Below are positions 59,535 through 64,000 of a stretch of DNA of 64,000 nucleotides, in pieces (the stretch's first letter is position 1; every line of letters begins with the position of its first letter). The notes under the pieces were generated by a model. That model was given only the letters and a program-made list of their open reading frames with translations. It did no database searches and had not been told where the DNA came from. The position numbers and the translations under genes are program-made. Origin of the DNA: Vitellaria paradoxa (lineage: Eukaryota > Streptophyta > Magnoliopsida > Ericales > Sapotaceae). The stretch covers positions 29,561,246-29,625,245 of the forward strand of contig CM034238.1 of NCBI GenBank assembly GCA_019916065.1. The letters run 5' to 3'.

Positions 59535-61680
59535 ATGGTGGGTTCAGCAGTGCCTCAGCCGCAGCCATCAAAGTTCCTCGTTCCAATATCCAGAGTGGGT
59601 CCCACACCGGCGCACCTTATCACCACCGCCACCTCCCTCCGCCTCAGCCACTTCCTTTGCCATCGCTTCGTCGGCCATCGTCTTCACCTGCGCTTCCTTC
59701 TTGAGTCCTCTGTCAAGGTCTTTCTCTCTCTGTCATTTTGATTTCAATTAAATGTGTTGAATTATTTGATCGCTCATGAATTGGATCAAATTCAGTTAGT
59801 TTCATAGCATTGCCATTCTGTATGGCGGATGAAATTTGGATTTAGTAAATAGAGATACACGCTACCTATGATCTAAAGAATTAGAAAATGCGTATAAAGT
59901 TCTTAATTAATATTGGAATCAAATATGGAGACTGCTTGTTTAGGCATAATCTTTATAAAAAGGCTAGTTGGGATTTTGTAGTCAGCATGAGTACTTTCTG
60001 AGTCTAACCTATCTTTAGAGATAAGATTTTACTCGAGGGTTTTAATTTGCATACACATTTCTAACATAATTATTGGGATTTTATTATGTCACGTTACTTT
60101 TCCAGCATTCATAACGTGGAATATAATTCTTCTTAGTTGATAGTAGTTCAATTGCATCAAAATTTTATGTTTATGTATCGTCGTGTTCCAATAGTGTTGT
60201 GGCGTCTCTTGAGTTCTTTTAGAATTTCTGTGTGGGCTTCTGTGCTATGTCGAACCCCATCTCCAAATCATGTTTAAATCCTTATGCAGCAGGAAAAGAA
60301 AAAGAAAATGGAAACTTATGTAAATGAAATACCACACTTGCAACTGGAGATACGAAATGCATACTTACGGATTGAAAGAAATACCTCTAAGTCATGTTTA
60401 CCCTACTGTTGAAATTATTGTTACCTCTCCACGATATACTAATTATTCAAGGGCGACACGAAATTGATTAAGGGATTGCAAAAGTAGGCAAGAGATATTT
60501 GTCTAATGTTCATTAATATTATTTGCAAAAATCTTAAATAAACTGAAAACTTTCTTCTTTCCTGATTAATTTTGGCATTAGTGGCATTCGTTATAGTTTT
60601 TGCTTATTGACAGAATATAGCTTGTCTTGGTCACGTGCCATCTTTAAAGGATGCATGGCGTGAAAGCTCCACTAGATTTGCAGGGATTAATTTTCTTCAT
60701 TGGTCAGAAGATGTTGTTTTGGCCACACGCTCATCTTGCATGTGGTTTTTTTAGCAGAGAAGGAAGTGGTAACAACTCTAGAGATATAGGGAGGTCAGAC
60801 TTGGATAAATCCAGAAGGGCTTCATTTAGTGGCAGGGAATGGACCAACATCCTCCTTATGATTAATGTCTTGTGAGTAGCACTTTATTAGACAAAGACGT
60901 CACAGCTTTTTGCATTTTGTATCTCCTAAGCACGTTTTTACCTTTTTTTTCTCCTTTTTTTGGGTTCATTTCCTGCTTGCCAGGTTTCTTATTTTCTAAT
61001 TGTGACAGGCTTTTTATCATCTGATATTTTGTACAGGGTCTATATTTCACAAGTTGCAACACAAGGAAAGCTACTTATATGGGGTGCGAAGGTTAGAATA
61101 CCACTCAGAACACGGGATGGGGTTGATTTATGGGCTTACATTTCAAAAAACTCAACTTGTGGGCTCATCTCTACTTATTTTTTATTTTATTTTATTTTAT
61201 ATTTTTTATTTTTTGTGAAAATTGTGCAGATTAATGGTCTTATTGACAAAGGACAATTGTGGAGGCTAGCCACATCTTCTGTTTTGCATGCAAATATTGG
61301 CCACCTCATGGTCTCTTCTGAAGCTACTTGATATTATCATGTTCTGGTTTCTTTGTTGTTTGGTGGTTTTTAAAAAAAAAAATTTCCACTTTTCAGGTTA
61401 ATTGTTATTCTTGAACTCTATTGGTCCTAGTGTGGAGAGTATTACTGATCCTAGAAGATATGTTGCAGTTTATATCACCTCTGCAGTTGCAAGTAAAAGC
61501 TCCTAATCCCACTCCAGTAGACAATGCATAGTTTATATATATATATATATATTTAAAAGAAGAAACAACTCCCAACCTTTATTATTCTGATTGAGAGTTT
61601 TGAGAAAACCAGGTTCAGTGATGAGCTATTGGCTCTGCAAATCACCTGCTGTTGGTGCATCTGGAGCAATTTTTGGATTA
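59535..61680 (+). pseudogene. RBL10: RBL10-like rhomboid, copy 2, two frameshifts
   Basis: The same six exons: 59535-59717, 60614-60871, 61037-61091, 61230-61310, 61397-61492, 61613-61680. An extra T in exon 2 (seven T at about 60745 where copy 1 has six) and a lost base in exon 5 (TATTCTTGAAC at about 61407) each break the frame. Exon 4 is closer to the rhomboid consensus than copy 1. The [10 protein letters not shown] exon is intact. As in copy 1, the exons with the catalytic His do not follow within the window, so the truncation came before the duplication. Confidence 0.85.
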
Positions 61681-62312
61681 GTAAGTCTTTTCAAATTCTG
61701 GTCAAAATTTTGCTGAAGATTTTTAATTCACATGCTAATCACATGTACCACATGGTGCCTGAGCAAATAACATTTGATCAAATTAGAAAAAGAAGTTGCA
61801 ATTGAGGAAAATGGAGCAAATTATCATCATTTGCATTTTTATTCTCCTGGAATAGTTTTGGGAACTCAGAAGAATTAGAACTCTTTTTAGCTGTAAATGC
61901 AAAATTTTCAAATATTTGCGAACTTATTGGGGGAAGAAAAAGCAAAGATTCCTTTGTATTTCTTAGTAGTTACTGATTATGTCTTTCAATTTTCTGTTTT
62001 ATCTTTTGTCTTGCTATATGTATCATTTTATACCCGGTTTTGAACCTAAATATTCATCTCACCCAGTTTCATGGATTTTTTATATTTTAATGAAAAAGTG
62101 ATGGTGAGGGCCTCAACGAGTTCTAGCTTTGAGTATGCAAAGTAATAAATTTCTATTATACATCATATCAAAGTAAAACACTTTTGAAAATGACAAAGTT
62201 GGAGAACTGTAATGCTGTATTTTAAACCTACATAATGAATCAAAAAGAAAAAAAAATGGCGATATTAACTTTGAATTGTCTCATCATCCTTGCTCTTCTA
62301 AGTTTTATTCAA

Positions 62313-64000
62313 TGTTGGTAGTTTGGAGTGAATGAGAGAGAGATAGAGCACCAGAGTATAGATTTAACTATGGTGAAGGGTTTTGATTAATCCAAGGTAT
62401 ATGAAGGGGTTATATAGGTCTAAGGTTAGGCCAAGAAGGTTGTCGGGGTTAGCCTTTATGCGTTTAGGGAAGTGGTCCCCAAGATAATGACCAACTTTGT
62501 GTGACTTATTAGCGAGGTATTTGCTAAGTAGTGGTGGCATCCCCACATGGTTGGATAGTAAGTGGATTGTGACTGTACTTGTACAAATGAGCATGTTTTG
62601 GTTGGTTTGTCAGTAATGCCTCTTTCTAGGCTAGTTGAAGGAGTCTTGATAGATCCCTTAACCTTAGCTACCAAGCTGGTTGTCCTCGATTGTCCTCATC
62701 AATAACTGTGTGACGAGGCCTTTGGAGGCCTTTATGGGCGAGTGGTGCCTTTAAAGAGCCCCTTAGCTTTGATCCTAACTTGGGATGATGGCATGCTCTT
62801 CACAAGGGCCAAGTGTTATTATGGGAGGTACTTGTTGGAAGCTCCCGTGTGAGCTCGTTGTGACTAGAGGGAGGGGGTACTACAAAAATCTCCTGCGATA
62901 AGGGTTTGGAATGCCCCTAAGAATGGTGTTTGGCCTTGGTTTTGAAAACTCTGGGATGCCTTTGTGAGGAGTTGTCATTGAGAGGCTAGTGGTAGATGGC
63001 TAGAGTATGGTTATGGTGACACAAATACCCCATGTTAATTTCCCCTACACATGTACTCGGATTAAGCCAATTAGAGAGCTTGTACACACCACTTGCACAT
63101 GATGCCAGCTCTAGCAATGTGTCACAACATCTAATGCCACCGAAGAAGTCTGAAATGTCATATCACGTAACGTGTTAGGCATGTTTACGTTTATAAAGGG
63201 ATGCTTTGGCTGTAAATGGAAGGACATAGCCTTATAAAGTCACTTTGTTTGAAAGAGATGAGCGTTTCTCGATCTTTTGGAAAGCAACCACGAAAATCCC
63301 CTCGTGTCCTTACAATACCCACAACATTCCTTTGAAGTTGTTAGAATACTCATAGTTTTCCTTTCATAGACTTGTTCACTAACTTATTGTCAAATTTTTT
63401 CAACGTGCCAAGGATGACTAGAGCCTATGCCTGCTCTCGAGATCACTGTTGAAGGGGAATCATGACTACGCAAAGTAGACTATCTTTGTCCAGTACTTCG
63501 CTAGTGTTTAACAAGGGCTTTCTTGGAAAGGTTAAGCTCTGCTACGAAGAAATATAGTCAAGGAAATATAATTAACTACATACATTTTCAGTGGTTTTGA
63601 AAATATTAGAAAAAAGATATAGGAAAACAAAAACCCTTAGATACAAGTTTTACGTTGCATGCTTGGATCCATTCACATTTAACAATCAAATGTGATTGGA
63701 TCCTTGTATGAGTGATTTCAAGGAAGTATAATCAACTATATACGTTTTCTATGGTTTTGAAAATATTAGAAAATAGATATAGGAAAACAAGAATCTTAGC
63801 ATACAAGTTTTATGTTGCATGCTTGGATCCATTCACATCTGACAATCAAACAAGGATCTGTTCATCATTGATGGGTTGAATTAAGTACGGATCTATGCTA
63901 GTATATTAAAGAAATAAGCAAAACAAAAATAATAAAGAAGGTAAAGAAAGCAAATTCCATAGATGAAAATGCTACAATTTGTATTGAAAATTGCTATATA
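62313..64000 (-). mobile_element. Second copy of the LTR-like sequences
   Basis: Matches 17323-19036, including the minus-strand TATA word near 62410 and the tandem block of about 165 bp (from about 63555). It is cut by the window end. Confidence 0.45.

Larger units (their letters stand above)
51507..64000 (+). repeat. Second copy of 8.3-19.0 kb, direct orientation
   Basis: Collinear with 8305-19036 apart from the solo LTR at 54466-56256 and small indels (for example about 37 bp lost near 63470). One 248-bp exon shows six differences. The copy runs off the window end, so its right limit is unknown. Confidence 0.95.

Noticed and set aside
51507..64000. The two copies as allelic haplotypes wrongly placed in tandem
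   Set aside because: Not excluded, but a clean microhomology joint into satellite and the collinear order favour a real duplication; kept as the refuting case in the duplication finding.
1..64000. tRNA or rRNA genes
   Set aside because: No cloverleaf-like box A / box B pair or rRNA signature was noticed on reading; no computed scan was possible.

Overview
The window is nuclear DNA from a flowering plant, almost certainly a eudicot. It is AT-rich, has spliced genes with GT-AG introns, and holds remnants of plant-type genes: an AMT1 ammonium transporter, the chloroplast site-2 protease ARASP and a chloroplast rhomboid of the RBL10 type. Most of the rest is plant transposable elements. The species cannot be named from the sequence. 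No tRNA, rRNA, CRISPR array or complete undamaged host gene was seen.

Layout. 1-5.3 kb: a dispersed repeat fragment, a frameshifted AMT1 fragment, and a 919-bp near-perfect foldback element with a 10-bp target duplication. 5.35-14.36 kb: a 9-kb Mutator-like element (MULE) with a Ulp1-type (C48) protease gene on the plus strand and a convergent mudrA transposase gene on the minus strand. Both genes are broken. The element is saturated with GGTACTGT / ACAGTACC. 14.5-16.7 kb: six in-frame exons of an RBL10-like rhomboid starting about 180 bp from the MULE end; its last exons are missing. 17.3-20 kb: LTR-like sequence. 20-26 kb: a LINE 3' end and an ARASP pseudogene. 26-36 kb: unidentified minus-strand exons and LTR-derived sequence, partly in a 3.9-kb tandem duplication. 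36.8-51.5 kb: a satellite-like array of about 20 units of roughly 0.5 kb, strongly G-poor on the plus strand, interrupted by two solo LTRs with perfect 5-bp target duplications. 51.5-64 kb: a second direct copy of 8.3-19.0 kb (half of the MULE, the rhomboid, the LTR-like region), carrying a private solo LTR.

The second copy joins the satellite array at a 7-bp microhomology (AAGCAAC). This fits a head-to-tail duplication of a segment of about 43 kb. Lesions shared by both copies (three mudrA stops) came before it; many lesions private to each copy came after.

The most interesting system is the MULE. One 8-bp motif, with its inverted partner, forms about 145-bp repeat arrays that sit in introns of both element genes, fills the region between the convergent genes, and is also written into both coding regions as TVP / GTV tripeptides. 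This resembles the motif-dispersed VANDAL MULEs of Arabidopsis, whose VANC proteins recognise short repeated motifs to counter silencing, but here with a different motif and a Ulp1-type partner gene. That functional link is inference.
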